A stretch of DNA of 64,000 nt from Rhizobium sp. BK418. GTDB lineage: Bacteria > Pseudomonadota > Alphaproteobacteria > Rhizobiales > Rhizobiaceae. The stretch is from contig NZ_SLZK01000006.1 in NCBI RefSeq assembly GCF_004341105.1, forward strand, positions 409,256 to 473,255, written 5' to 3'. Of the stretch, positions 36,551 through 45,648 are shown piece by piece (the stretch's first letter is position 1; the number at the start of each line of letters is the position of its first letter). Both the position numbers and the translations under genes were made by a program. Under the pieces are notes generated by a model, which was not told the origin of the DNA, searched no databases, and saw only the letters and a list, made by a program, of their open reading frames with translations.

Positions 36551-36853
36551 ATGATGATTGGCGTCGATATCGGGATCATCAGCCACTGGAGGATCCGCAG
36601 AAGCCCGCGCCATCGATGCGCGTCGCCGTGAAGAATTCGACCGGAGGCTGGAATAGTAGTTGCGGGAAAACAGCTCTGGTACCAGGATGAAAGCAAGATC
36701 GCCGACAGGCAGAAGTCGCAATGTATCACGAGGAAATCAAGATCGGAGATGCGGCTAGTGCGTGTTAGTTCGTCGCCCCCGACGAGCCGGATGATTACCA
36801 GGTAGATGATGCTGATCGATGGCGGCCTCATCTGACGATTACTTGAGGTCTCC
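36551..36853. other. Degraded region upstream of the tartrate dehydrogenase-like gene
   Basis: About 300 bases with no intact gene. On the minus strand a frame with a hydrophobic stretch (WLMIPISTPIIIVAVVLLIW) overlaps the GntR remnant in another frame, and further hydrophobic bits occur. This is compatible with deletion-scarred remains of a transporter or regulator. The promoter of the rightward operon starting at 36854 must lie here. AGGTCTCC directly before that ATG is a poor ribosome-binding site. Confidence 0.4.
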
Positions 36854-37978
36854 ATGAACGCCAATGCCAATCCGCTTCGCCGCTACCGCATCGCCTCCGT
36901 TCCGGGCGATGGCATTGGCCCCGAAGTCATCGCCTCCGGCCTCGAAGTGCTTGAGGTGTTGGCTGCCCGCAGTGGCGCCTTCGCGCTCTATATCGATCGC
37001 TATGACTGGGGCAGCGAGCGCTATCGCAAGACCGGAGCCTTCATGCCGGACAACGCCTTGTCTCTGCTGAAGGAGGCCGATGCCATTTATTTCGGCGCGG
37101 TCGGCGCGCCTGACGTGCCCGATCATGTAACGCTCTGGGGCCTGCGCCTGCCGATCTGCCAGCGCCTCGATCAATACGCCAATATTCGCCCGACCCGCAT
37201 CTTCCCCGGCGTCAAAAGCCCGCTGAGGGATGTCGAGGAAGGCGATCTCGACTGGCTGATCGTGCGCGAAAATTCCGAAGGCGAATATTCCGGTCACGGC
37301 GGCCGCGCCCATATCGGCTTGCCGGAGGAAGTGGCGACCGAGACCTCAATCTTCACGCGCCGTGGCATCGAGCGCATCATGCGCTTTGCCTTCCGCGAGG
37401 CGCAGAAGCGACCGCGCAAACTGCTGACCGTCGTGACCAAGTCCAACGCCCAACGCCACGGCCTTGTCCTATGGGACGAGATCGCAGCCGAGGTCGCAAA
37501 GGATTTCCCTGACGTCACCTGGGACAAGGAACTGGTCGATGCCATGACCTTCCGCATGGTAGCAAAGCCGAAAAGCATCGATACGATCGTCGCGACCAAT
37601 CTCCATGCCGACATTCTCTCCGATCTCGCTGCCGCACTTGCCGGCTCGCTCGGTATCGCACCGACGGGCAATATTGATCCCGAGCGGCGCTTCCCTTCGA
37701 TGTTCGAGCCGATCCATGGTTCGGCCTTCGATATTACCGGCAAGGGTATCGCCAACCCTGTCGCAAGCTTCTGGACGGCATCGTTGATGCTGGAACATCT
37801 CGGCGAGGCGGCCGCGGCAAAGATATTGATATCGGCGGTGGAACAGGTCTGTGCCGCCGGCATTCTCACTCCAGATCTTGGTGGCAAGGCAACCACAGCG
37901 GATGTCACCCGCGCCGTATGCGAAGCGCTGCGAGGATCGAACTTCGCCCCCAATGACGAGAATATTCCGGCCGTCTGA
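36854..37978 (+). CDS. Tartrate dehydrogenase/isopropylmalate dehydrogenase-family protein
   Basis: 374 residues of the isocitrate/isopropylmalate dehydrogenase superfamily, closest in pattern to tartrate dehydrogenase/decarboxylase (TtuC) and D-malate dehydrogenase. Motifs are IASVPGDGIGPEV, the substrate Arg-rich segment LRLPICQRLDQYANIRPTR cut here into its parts, VRENSEGEYSGHGG and FEPIHGSAFDITGKG. It oxidatively decarboxylates a 2-hydroxy acid using NAD and Mn or Mg. It leads a three-gene run with an aldehyde dehydrogenase and an HpcH/HpaI aldolase. Confidence 0.86.
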   Translation: MNANANPLRRYRIASVPGDGIGPEVIASGLEVLEVLAARSGAFALYIDRYDWGSERYRKTGAFMPDNALSLLKEADAIYFGAVGAPDVPDHVTLWGLRLPICQRLDQYANIRPTRIFPGVKSPLRDVEEGDLDWLIVRENSEGEYSGHGGRAHIGLPEEVATETSIFTRRGIERIMRFAFREAQKRPRKLLTVVTKSNAQRHGLVLWDEIAAEVAKDFPDVTWDKELVDAMTFRMVAKPKSIDTIVATNLHADILSDLAAALAGSLGIAPTGNIDPERRFPSMFEPIHGSAFDITGKGIANPVASFWTASLMLEHLGEAAAAKILISAVEQVCAAGILTPDLGGKATTADVTRAVCEALRGSNFAPNDENIPAV

Positions 37979-38012
37979 TTCCGGCGGCTCGTTTCATGGA
38001 AGGTATCCAGTC

Positions 38013-39491
38013 ATGATCAACAGACTTTCGGGCTACAAGCTCCGCCGCCCGGCGCTTTTCCGCGAAGCAAATTATATCGGCGGCCAGTGGGTGCAGGCCG
38101 ATAGCGGTCGCACCTACAACGTCACCAATCCCGCCACCGGCGAGGTGATCGGCACCGTGCCGGCCATGAGCGCGGTCGAGACGAACCGTGCGATCGATGC
38201 CGCCTACAAGGCGCAGAAGGCGTGGGCAGCGCTGACGGCCGAACAGCGCGCCAACCACCTCTGGAAGCTCGCCGAGTTAATGCACGAGAACCTTGAGGAC
38301 CTTGCGGCAATCATGACGATCGAGCAGGGCAAGCCGCTCTCGGAAAGCCGCGGCGAAATCGTCTATTCCGCAAGCTTCATCGAGTGGTTTGCCGAAGAGG
38401 CAAGGCGCGTCTACGGCGATACGATTCCCTCGCCCGTTCCGGGCCGCCGTCTCATTGTTCAGAAACAGCCGATCGGCGTTTTCGCGGCGATCACGCCTTG
38501 GAATTTCCCCTCGGCGATGATCACACGCAAGGCCGGTCCCGGCTGGGCGGCAGGCTGCACTGGCATCCTCCGTCCGGCGAGCCAGACGCCCTATTCGGCG
38601 CTGGCGCTCGCTGTGATGGCGGAAGAAGCAGGCTTTCCGGCCGGTGTATGCAATGTTATCACCGGCCCTTCGTCAGAAACGGGGCCTGCAATCACCGGCA
38701 GCCCCAAGGTGCGCAAACTGACCTTCACCGGCAGCACGGCCGTCGGCGCAAAGCTGCTCGCCGAATGCGCACCCACCATCAAGAAGACCAGCATGGAGCT
38801 CGGTGGCAACGCACCCTTCATCGTCTTCGACGACGCTGATCTCGACGAGGCGGTCAAGGGCGCCATAGGCTCCAAGTTCCGCAATACCGGGCAGACCTGC
38901 GTCTGCGCCAACCGCATTCTTGTACAGGACAAAGTGTATGACGCCTTCGCCCACAAGCTCGCAGCAGCTGTTGCCGAACTGAAGCTCGGCGATGGCATGG
39001 AGGAGGGTGTCACCCTCGGTCCGCTGATCGATGAAGCTGCGGTCAAGAAGGTCGAAACGCATGTCGAGGATGCCGTCAAACACGGCGCGAAAATCGTGTC
39101 CGGTGGTAAGCGCGATCGGCGCGGCGGCAATTTCTATCTGCCCACCATCCTCTCCGATGTCTCCCGCGACGCGGAAATCTTCTACGACGAAACTTTCGGT
39201 CCGGTCGCCCCGCTTTTTCGCTTCAAGACGGAAGAAGAGGCGATCGATATGGCGAATGATACGCCCTTCGGTCTCGCCGCCTATTTCTACGCTCGCGACG
39301 TCGGCCGCATCTTCCGGGTTGCCGAGGCCCTGGAATTCGGCATTGTCGGTATCAACGAGGGACTCATCTCGACGGCGGTCGCTCCTTTCGGCGGCATGAA
39401 GCAGTCCGGCATCGGCCGGGAAGGTTCGAAATACGGCATTAAAGAGTTCCTCGAGGTCAAATACATGGCCATTGGTGGCCTTTCGAACTGA
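38013..39491 (+). CDS. Succinate-semialdehyde dehydrogenase-like aldehyde dehydrogenase
   Basis: 492-residue NAD(P)-dependent aldehyde dehydrogenase of the GabD group. ITPWNFPSAMITRK, the catalytic Glu in SMELGGNAPFIVF and the catalytic Cys in GQTCVCANR are present, and the C-terminus PFGGMKQSGIGREGSKYGI is typical of succinate-semialdehyde dehydrogenase. The usual LKPA coenzyme motif reads LRPA (Lys to Arg). The start at 38013 follows GGAAGG; the frame is open far into the previous gene. It stands before an HpcH/HpaI aldolase, an enzyme type that can release succinate semialdehyde. Confidence 0.88.
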   Translation: MINRLSGYKLRRPALFREANYIGGQWVQADSGRTYNVTNPATGEVIGTVPAMSAVETNRAIDAAYKAQKAWAALTAEQRANHLWKLAELMHENLEDLAAIMTIEQGKPLSESRGEIVYSASFIEWFAEEARRVYGDTIPSPVPGRRLIVQKQPIGVFAAITPWNFPSAMITRKAGPGWAAGCTGILRPASQTPYSALALAVMAEEAGFPAGVCNVITGPSSETGPAITGSPKVRKLTFTGSTAVGAKLLAECAPTIKKTSMELGGNAPFIVFDDADLDEAVKGAIGSKFRNTGQTCVCANRILVQDKVYDAFAHKLAAAVAELKLGDGMEEGVTLGPLIDEAAVKKVETHVEDAVKHGAKIVSGGKRDRRGGNFYLPTILSDVSRDAEIFYDETFGPVAPLFRFKTEEEAIDMANDTPFGLAAYFYARDVGRIFRVAEALEFGIVGINEGLISTAVAPFGGMKQSGIGREGSKYGIKEFLEVKYMAIGGLSN

Positions 39492-39500
39492 GGAGAATCC

Positions 39501-40295
39501 ATGAGTGCAGCTGACATCGACGGCTTCGCAGCCCGGATCAGAACCGCTGAAAGCCAGATGATTTCCGCCTGGGTGGGTATTCCCGATCCACTGCTGGTCA
39601 ATCATCTGGCCCAAGAAGCCTTCGATGCCGTCGTGCTCGACATGCAGCATGGGATGTGGGACCTCCCGTCGGCTGCAGCCGCTGTGAGCCATGTGCGCGT
39701 GGCAGGGAAGCCCGCGGTTGCCCGCATTCCGGTTGGCGATTTCGCCTCCGCCTCTCGCCTGCTGGACGCTGGCGCCTCGGGCATCATCGCCCCGATGATC
39801 AATTCGGCCGAGGATGCGAAAGCCTTCATCAAAACCACCAAGTATCCGCCTGTTGGAGAGCGCAGCTGGGGTCCTTCGCTGGCGCTCAACCATACCGGCC
39901 TCTCGGCCGACGACTATCTGAAGAAGGCCAATGATGTGACGGTTGCCATGGCCATGGTTGAGACGCGCGCGGCACTCGAAGCGATTGACGACATCCTTGG
40001 CGTGCCCGGCATCGATGGCATCTTCATCGGCCCTTCTGACCTCTCCATTGCGCTGTCAAACGGCGATCAGGTGGCCCCGAACGCCGCCGAGATCGACAGC
40101 GCCATGCAGCATGCCGTTGCCCGTTGCCGCGCACATAGAAAATTCGCCTGCGCTTTTGCTGGTGACGGCGAGCGCGCCGGCGAGCTTTTGAAATTCGGTT
40201 TCGCCTTTGTCATCGCCGGTGCCGAGACCGCGCAGTTGCGCTCCGGTGCCCGCAGGGCGATCAACGCAGCCCGGAAGATTGCTTCCGGCGGCTGA
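39501..40295 (+). CDS. HpcH/HpaI-family aldolase
   Basis: 264-residue class II pyruvate-type aldolase. FDAVVLDMQHGMWD, ARIPVGD, the metal Glu in MAMVETRAALE and IDGIFIGPSDLSIALS are family motifs. Such enzymes cleave 4-hydroxy-2-oxo acids to pyruvate and an aldehyde. GAGGAG stands before the ATG, nine bases after the aldehyde dehydrogenase stop, so the two are cotranscribed and probably act in sequence. The exact substrate is not shown by the sequence. Confidence 0.9.
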   Translation: MSAADIDGFAARIRTAESQMISAWVGIPDPLLVNHLAQEAFDAVVLDMQHGMWDLPSAAAAVSHVRVAGKPAVARIPVGDFASASRLLDAGASGIIAPMINSAEDAKAFIKTTKYPPVGERSWGPSLALNHTGLSADDYLKKANDVTVAMAMVETRAALEAIDDILGVPGIDGIFIGPSDLSIALSNGDQVAPNAAEIDSAMQHAVARCRAHRKFACAFAGDGERAGELLKFGFAFVIAGAETAQLRSGARRAINAARKIASGG

Positions 40296-40329
40296 TCTGT
40301 CCCAGCCCTTTACAGAGCAGCGCCAAACG

Positions 40330-41055
40330 TCACGCGATCATATAGCCGCCATCAACCGGCATGGAGATGCCGTTGACCATCGCCGCTTCGTCCGAGAGCA
40401 GGAAGAGGATCACCTCCGCCACGTCCTCAGACTCTGCGAACCGTCCGACCGGGATGCGGTTCAGCATGCCGGCGGCCTTTTCGGGGTCGCTCCAGGCTTT
40501 GATCGCCATCGGCGTCAGCGTCACGGTCGGATGCACGCCATTCACGCGGATGCCCTGCGGCGCCAGCTCCTTGGCCATGACGCGCGTCAGGCCATCGAGG
40601 CCGCCTTTCGAAGCGCAATAGGCTGCATGATCCGGAATGCCGACGAAGGCGGCGACGGAGGAGACATTGACGATGGCGCCGTGGCGACCTTCCTTTATCA
40701 AGGAGCGAGCATACTCCTGTGCCACGATCATCGGAGCGCGTGTATTGACTGCGATCAGATGATCGAAGGCTTCGATCGTGGTTTCGAGGAAGGACTGCAA
40801 CTCAGTCGTTCCCGCGCAGTTGATGAGGAAGTCCGCTGGAAGTGCGGCACACGCGGCCTCCCGCGTCGCCTTCGCATCGGCAAGATCGACCTGAATGGCC
40901 TGACAGCCTAGGTCCTCGCGGAGCGAGACGACGTCGTCAGAACTTCTAGTCAGTGCCGCGACCTTAGCGCCGCGCTTGACCAATATCTCTGCAACAACGC
41001 GACCGATGCCTTTGCCGGCGCCGGTGACGATTACTTTTTTGCCTTCGAAATTCAT
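40330..41055 (-). CDS. L-xylulose-reductase-like short-chain dehydrogenase
   Basis: 241-residue SDR. The coenzyme motif is TGAGKGIG, the catalytic residues are Ser in VNVSSVAAF and YCASK, and the NAGT-type motif reads NCAGT. The segment VHPTVTLTPM resembles the VNPTVVxTxM of L-xylulose/dicarbonyl reductases (DCXR), which bind NADPH. It is the last gene of the leftward sugar ABC operon, 12 bases after the ATPase gene. In that context it probably interconverts a polyol and a ketose. Confidence 0.85.
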   Translation of the reverse strand: MNFEGKKVIVTGAGKGIGRVVAEILVKRGAKVAALTRSSDDVVSLREDLGCQAIQVDLADAKATREAACAALPADFLINCAGTTELQSFLETTIEAFDHLIAVNTRAPMIVAQEYARSLIKEGRHGAIVNVSSVAAFVGIPDHAAYCASKGGLDGLTRVMAKELAPQGIRVNGVHPTVTLTPMAIKAWSDPEKAAGMLNRIPVGRFAESEDVAEVILFLLSDEAAMVNGISMPVDGGYMIA

Positions 41056-41067
41056 ATGCTCCTCGCC

Positions 41068-42129
41068 TTACAATCGCTGTCCCGTTGTCTGATCAAAGAT
41101 GTGAACGCGGCGTGGATCAATATGAAAACGCAGCACCTTGCCGGGTGTGACTTCGATGCGCTCGCGAATGAGGGCGTCGATCGGCGCGCCGCCTACACGG
41201 CCAAAGATCAGCGTTTCGGAACCTGTTGGCTCATAGACCGACACGTCGACAGGAATGCCGTCGTCACCGATGGTGATGTGCTCCGGACGAATGCCATAAG
41301 TGACGGCCTTGCCGTCTTCGGCATTCACGCGATCTACGGGCAGGACAATGCCTTGATCCGTGACAACGACCTGTTTTCCGTCCCGTGTTGCGATCCGGCC
41401 CTGGAGGAAGTTCATCGACGGGCTGCCGATGAAGCCGGCGACGAAGAGATTGGCGGGGAAGTCGTAGAGCTCGAGCGGTTTTCCCACCTGCTCCACCCGT
41501 CCGTCACGCATGACGACGATTTTGTTTGCCATCGTCATGGCCTCGATCTGGTCATGCGTGACATAGACGGTGGTGGTCTTCAGTCGCTGGTGCAGTTCCT
41601 TGATCTCGACGCGCATAGTGACGCGAAGCTTGGCATCGAGATTCGATAGCGGCTCGTCGAACAGGAAGACCTGCGGGTCGCGCACGATCGCTCGGCCCAT
41701 GGCGACGCGTTGCCGTTGGCCGCCCGACAGCTGTTTCGGATAGCGGTCGAGATAGCGCGTCAGGTCGAGGATTTCGGCCGCCCTGCCGACCTTCTCGTCA
41801 ATTTCCGACTTTGGCCGTTTTGCCATCTTCAGCGGAAAGCCCATGTTTTCGGCGACCGTCTTGTGGGGGTAAAGCGCGTAGCTTTGGAAGACCATGGCGA
41901 TGTCACGTTCCTTGGGCGGAGCGTTGGTGACCACGCGCCCGCCGATCCTGATATCGCCGCTGCTGACGGTCTCGAGACCGGCGATCATGCGCAGCAGCGT
42001 AGACTTTCCGCAGCCGGAGGGGCCGACCAGCACGACGAATTCGCCATCCTCGATATCGACGCTGACGCCGTGCATGACCTGAAGAGCGCCATATCTCTTG
42101 GTGACGTCGCTGACCTGTACGTTTGCCAA
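41068..42129 (-). CDS. Sugar/polyol ABC transporter ATPase (UgpC/SmoK type)
   Basis: 353-residue CUT1-family ATPase. Walker A GPSGCGKST, signature LSGGQRQRVAMGRAIV, Walker B VFLFDEPLSNLDAKLR and a C-terminal TOBE domain (about 240-350, with YGIRPEHI) are present. It powers the permeases at 42402 and 43243. A small membrane-protein gene lies between it and the permeases. Confidence 0.94.
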   Translation of the reverse strand: MANVQVSDVTKRYGALQVMHGVSVDIEDGEFVVLVGPSGCGKSTLLRMIAGLETVSSGDIRIGGRVVTNAPPKERDIAMVFQSYALYPHKTVAENMGFPLKMAKRPKSEIDEKVGRAAEILDLTRYLDRYPKQLSGGQRQRVAMGRAIVRDPQVFLFDEPLSNLDAKLRVTMRVEIKELHQRLKTTTVYVTHDQIEAMTMANKIVVMRDGRVEQVGKPLELYDFPANLFVAGFIGSPSMNFLQGRIATRDGKQVVVTDQGIVLPVDRVNAEDGKAVTYGIRPEHITIGDDGIPVDVSVYEPTGSETLIFGRVGGAPIDALIRERIEVTPGKVLRFHIDPRRVHIFDQTTGQRL

Positions 42130-42190
42130 TGTCGTTTCTCCCTAATGCAGCACGGCTTGCGTCTTGATAATGTCGATGAATCTCACCGGC

Positions 42191-42397
42191 TCACCCCTTC
42201 CAGATGATATAGGCGCCGAGCACGGCGGAGATCGCCGCTGCAAACCAGACCGAAAGCCCGAACGGTTCGACGAACCGCATCCAGAACAGGGAGAGGGCAA
42301 CCCAGATCACCACCGAGATGAACAGTCGGTCGAACCAGTTCATTTCGATCGGCAGGAAGCCTGGTTGTTCTTCATTATTTCCAGAATCCGCAGCCAT
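42191..42397 (-). CDS. Small membrane protein resembling DUF2160
   Basis: 68 residues with two hydrophobic segments (about 22-42 and 47-66). The stretch GFLPIEMNWFDRLFISVV resembles the GFLPI..DRLFI pattern of DUF2160 membrane proteins, small partners found in glycerol/sugar-alcohol ABC operons. Here too it sits inside an ABC operon, four bases after the permease gene. It may be an accessory subunit of the importer. The resemblance is from memory of the family and not from a search. Confidence 0.65.
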   Translation of the reverse strand: MAADSGNNEEQPGFLPIEMNWFDRLFISVVIWVALSLFWMRFVEPFGLSVWFAAAISAVLGAYIIWKG

Positions 42398-42401
42398 CTC
42401 G

Positions 42402-43238
42402 CTATCCTTTCACTGCGCCGAAGGTCAGGCCGGCAACGATGTGACGCTGCACCACCGAGAAGACGATGAGCGCCGGGATCAATGTCAGCATGGAGATCGC
42501 CGCCATGATGCCCCAGGCGGTACCTGTTGTCGTGACGTATTCCGAAAGGCCGGTCGTGAGCGTGCGGGCGTTGAAATTGGTGAGGGTGGCGGCAAGCAGA
42601 TATTCGTTCCACGCAAAGACCCACGTGAGGATCAGCGTCACCGCAAGCCCCGGCCGTGCCAGTGGGAAAACGATGTCATAGAGGACCATCCAGGGGCTTG
42701 CGCCATCCACATAGGCGGCCTCGTCAAGTTCCTTCGGAATCCCTTCGACAGTCGGCCGGAGTGTCCAGATGGCGAAGGGAAGATTGAAGGAGCAATAGAC
42801 CAGGATCATGCCGAGCCTCGAATCCGCCAGCGAAAAGTCGCCGATCCTGTAGACCTGCGTCAAAAGCAGGAAGAGGGGCAGCAGGAAGACGGCCGGCGGC
42901 GCCATACGGTTGGTAATCGTCCAGAAGAAGATGCTTTCCTTGCCCGCGAGATCGAAGCGCGTGAGCGCGTAACAAGCGAGAAAACCAAGGGTCGTCACCA
43001 GGACCGCGTTTCCAGACGAGATGACCAGCGAATTGATCATATATCGCCGCAAGGTCTCGTTCGTCAGCACGTCCTGATAATTCTTCCAGAAGAAGCTCCG
43101 CAGTACGACGTCAGGCGTCGAGAACAGATCGAAGGGCTGCTTCACAGAGATGACGAAGAGCCAGTAGATCGGGAACAGGGTTGCAAAGCTGATCAACGTC
43201 CACAGAAGAACGGGAAGCCAGGGATTTTGTCTCTTCAT
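42402..43238 (-). CDS. Sugar ABC transporter permease (MalG type)
   Basis: 278-residue CUT1 permease with six membrane segments and the EAA loop (ELDEAAYVDGASPWMVLYDI) that docks to the ATPase. The ATG at 43238 overlaps the end of the MalF-type gene closely and is preceded by AGAGGGG inside that gene's last codons; a longer frame starts at 43268 without a good signal. Works with the permease encoded at 43243. Confidence 0.92.
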   Translation of the reverse strand: MKRQNPWLPVLLWTLISFATLFPIYWLFVISVKQPFDLFSTPDVVLRSFFWKNYQDVLTNETLRRYMINSLVISSGNAVLVTTLGFLACYALTRFDLAGKESIFFWTITNRMAPPAVFLLPLFLLLTQVYRIGDFSLADSRLGMILVYCSFNLPFAIWTLRPTVEGIPKELDEAAYVDGASPWMVLYDIVFPLARPGLAVTLILTWVFAWNEYLLAATLTNFNARTLTTGLSEYVTTTGTAWGIMAAISMLTLIPALIVFSVVQRHIVAGLTFGAVKG

Positions 43239-43242
43239 CGCA

Positions 43243-44118
43243 TCAGCCCCTCTTTGTGCGTGGCGCAATCAGGCCGACATAGAGCAGCCAGCAGACGACG
43301 ATGGTGAGGTAGAGCACGATGACGGAGATTGCCGAACCGTAACCATAGTTCGTTTTTGGGAAGACTTCCCTGAAGATGTGGACGCCGATGTAACGTGTCG
43401 CTGATCCGGGCCCCCCTCCCGTCAGCATCAGGACTTCGTCGACCGTGCGCAGCGCATCCATGAGCCGGATGAACACTGTGGCAAGCAGGGCAGGGCGGAT
43501 CAGCGGAAGCGTGATGTGCCAGAAGATCTGGCTCTTGCCGGCGCCATCGATCTGCGCCTGCTCGAAAGGATCCGGCGGAAGCGAAACCAACGCGGCGATC
43601 AGCGATAGGGTGACCAGCGGTGTCCAGTGCCAGACGTCCATAATGATGGTGATGACAAACGCCGCGACAGCGCTTTGGCCGATGTTCAGGTCGTAGCCGA
43701 ACCAAGTTCGCAGCAGATATGGGATGATGCCGATCGACGGCGTCGTCATCAGCTTCCACACTGATCCGACGATGATGGGCGCCATGATCAGAGGAAGGGT
43801 GTGGATAGTGCGGAAGAAGGCCTTTCCGGGAAAATCCTTCATCAGCGCCTGCGCGAGCATATACCCGAGAACAAGTTCGGAAACGACGGCGAAGAAGACG
43901 AAGGCGATGGTGACGCCGAGCGAGGCCAGGAATTGCTGGTCAAAGACGAGGCTGCGGTAGTTCGACGCCCAATTGAAGACCATCAGCGGATTTGCGGCGA
44001 ATGGATTCCATTGATGGAACGAAACCCAGACGACGTAGATGAAAGGAAAGATGCCGAAGAGCCCGAGGATCAGGATCGTCGGTGACAGCAGTAGCCATCC
44101 GAACTTTTGTGAATGCAT
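43243..44118 (-). CDS. Sugar ABC transporter permease (MalF type)
   Basis: 291-residue CUT1 permease with six membrane segments and the EAA loop PPDPFEQAQIDGAGKSQIFW. TGGGPGSATRYIGVHIF near the end is typical of MalF-type subunits. It lies 96 bases after the binding-protein gene, whose higher expression is usual in such operons. Confidence 0.92.
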   Translation of the reverse strand: MHSQKFGWLLLSPTILILGLFGIFPFIYVVWVSFHQWNPFAANPLMVFNWASNYRSLVFDQQFLASLGVTIAFVFFAVVSELVLGYMLAQALMKDFPGKAFFRTIHTLPLIMAPIIVGSVWKLMTTPSIGIIPYLLRTWFGYDLNIGQSAVAAFVITIIMDVWHWTPLVTLSLIAALVSLPPDPFEQAQIDGAGKSQIFWHITLPLIRPALLATVFIRLMDALRTVDEVLMLTGGGPGSATRYIGVHIFREVFPKTNYGYGSAISVIVLYLTIVVCWLLYVGLIAPRTKRG

Positions 44119-44214
44119 TGCCTCATCCTCTTTGGCACCTGTTAGGGCCGCCTATCGGGCAGGGAAAGGAGCGGGCCGCCAGCTAAGACGACCCGCCAAG
44201 GTGGGGAGGATGAC

Positions 44215-45648
44215 TTATTTGCGATAGCCGAGCGACGTGAGTTCCTCTTCCGTCTTGGCAGCCATCTGGTCGAGACCCGCGTCTGGCGCGATCTTGCCGG
44301 TGAGAATGTCGAAGAAGATCGGCAGGGTTGCCTCACGCAACTGGGCGTGGAACGGATACGGAGGAGCGCCGGCGAAGAGTTTGCCTTCATCCTTCAACAT
44401 TGTGTAGAAACCGCCGAGTTTGACGTCCATAGCCTTGACTTTCGGATCGTCGAAGGTCGCCTTGTTGGTGATGCGCGGAGCGGCAATCGCCCAGTCCGGC
44501 TGGACGTCGTTCTGGCCCATGAACTGAAGAAAGAGCAGGGCTGCTTCCTGGTTCTTGGACGTCACCGGCAGGCCGAAGGCGCCGCCGTCATAATAGCCGA
44601 TATAGCCCTTTCCGGATTTTGCATCTTCCAGCACGCCCGGTTCAAGCGGCGGCAATGCAAAACCGACCTTGTCGACCACTTTCGACTGAGCGGGGTCGCT
44701 GGCGATCCATGCCGCGTTCTCGCCGTAGATCAAGCCTTGGGCGACGCGGCCGGCAGCGAAGGTCGTTGCGGTTTCCGTCCAGGTCGATTGGGTCGATTCC
44801 GGTGGAGCGATGTCGCGCAGGTGCAGCCAGTATTTCAATGCGGCTTTTGCCTTGTCGCTGTTCATCGAGCCACCGTGCTCGACGGTTGCTGCGTAGTTGT
44901 TGCTGGCGTCGATGCCCCAGTTGTAGACGCCGAAGGTCGGCGCGATGGATTCGAAATATTCGTACCAGGATGCGGCATGGCCTGTATGGGCCTGGGCGGT
45001 GGTGCCCCAAAGCTGAAGACCATTATCCTTGCCGTATTTGGTGAAGAATTCGGCGATCTGCGTGTAATCCTCATGCGTGGTCGCCGGCTTCAGGTCTTTG
45101 CCGGTTTCCTTCTTGAAGGCTTCCTTGATCTTCGGATCGTCAAAAAGGTCCTTGCGATAGAGATAGGTCTTCAGGAACGCTTCCATTGGTACGCCAAAGA
45201 GATCGCCCTTCTTGTCCTTGAAATAGTCGGCAAAGCTGGTGAAGTTTGCATCGTCATAGGTCGGCGCCTTCAGATCCGGCTTGTCCTTAAGCGTCTGGGT
45301 AATGTTGACGAGGAAGTTGCGAGACAGATACGAATAGATGATGTCCTGCTCGATGTAGACCATGTCATAGATGCCGGTCTTGGCCTCCATGTCTTTGATG
45401 GCCTTGTCGTACATCTGATCCCAGGATGTCGTCTCGATTTCGACCTTGATGCCGGTCTTTTTCTCGAATTCCGGAGCGAGCACATCCTTGATGTAGTTGG
45501 ACGGCGGCGTGCTTTCAGTCACGCCATGCAGGGTCACGCCCTTGAATTTGGCACCGGCATCGGACCAGAAATCCGCCCAGGCCGGCGAAGCGGCGGTGGC
45601 GAGGCTGAGCGTCAGCGCAAGGGCGCTGGCCTTCAAAGCATAATTCAT
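44215..45648 (-). CDS. Sugar/polyol ABC transporter substrate-binding protein
   Basis: 477-residue family 1 extracellular binding protein with a signal peptide (about 1-25, ending ASPAWA). It is longer than maltose-binding types and resembles sorbitol/mannitol-type (SmoE-like) proteins. The mature start FWSDAGAKFKGVTLHGVTES leads into VLAPEFEKKTGIKVEIET, the usual first lobe. GGGAGGA precedes the ATG at 45648. It heads the leftward operon of importer and SDR. Galactitol, D-altritol or a related polyol is the probable ligand given the enzymes opposite. Confidence 0.9.
   Translation of the reverse strand: MNYALKASALALTLSLATAASPAWADFWSDAGAKFKGVTLHGVTESTPPSNYIKDVLAPEFEKKTGIKVEIETTSWDQMYDKAIKDMEAKTGIYDMVYIEQDIIYSYLSRNFLVNITQTLKDKPDLKAPTYDDANFTSFADYFKDKKGDLFGVPMEAFLKTYLYRKDLFDDPKIKEAFKKETGKDLKPATTHEDYTQIAEFFTKYGKDNGLQLWGTTAQAHTGHAASWYEYFESIAPTFGVYNWGIDASNNYAATVEHGGSMNSDKAKAALKYWLHLRDIAPPESTQSTWTETATTFAAGRVAQGLIYGENAAWIASDPAQSKVVDKVGFALPPLEPGVLEDAKSGKGYIGYYDGGAFGLPVTSKNQEAALLFLQFMGQNDVQPDWAIAAPRITNKATFDDPKVKAMDVKLGGFYTMLKDEGKLFAGAPPYPFHAQLREATLPIFFDILTGKIAPDAGLDQMAAKTEEELTSLGYRK

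Noticed and set aside
38673..39893. A 406-codon leftward open frame across the aldehyde dehydrogenase and aldolase genes
   Set aside because: It spans the junction of two convincing genes on the other strand and has no family resemblance.
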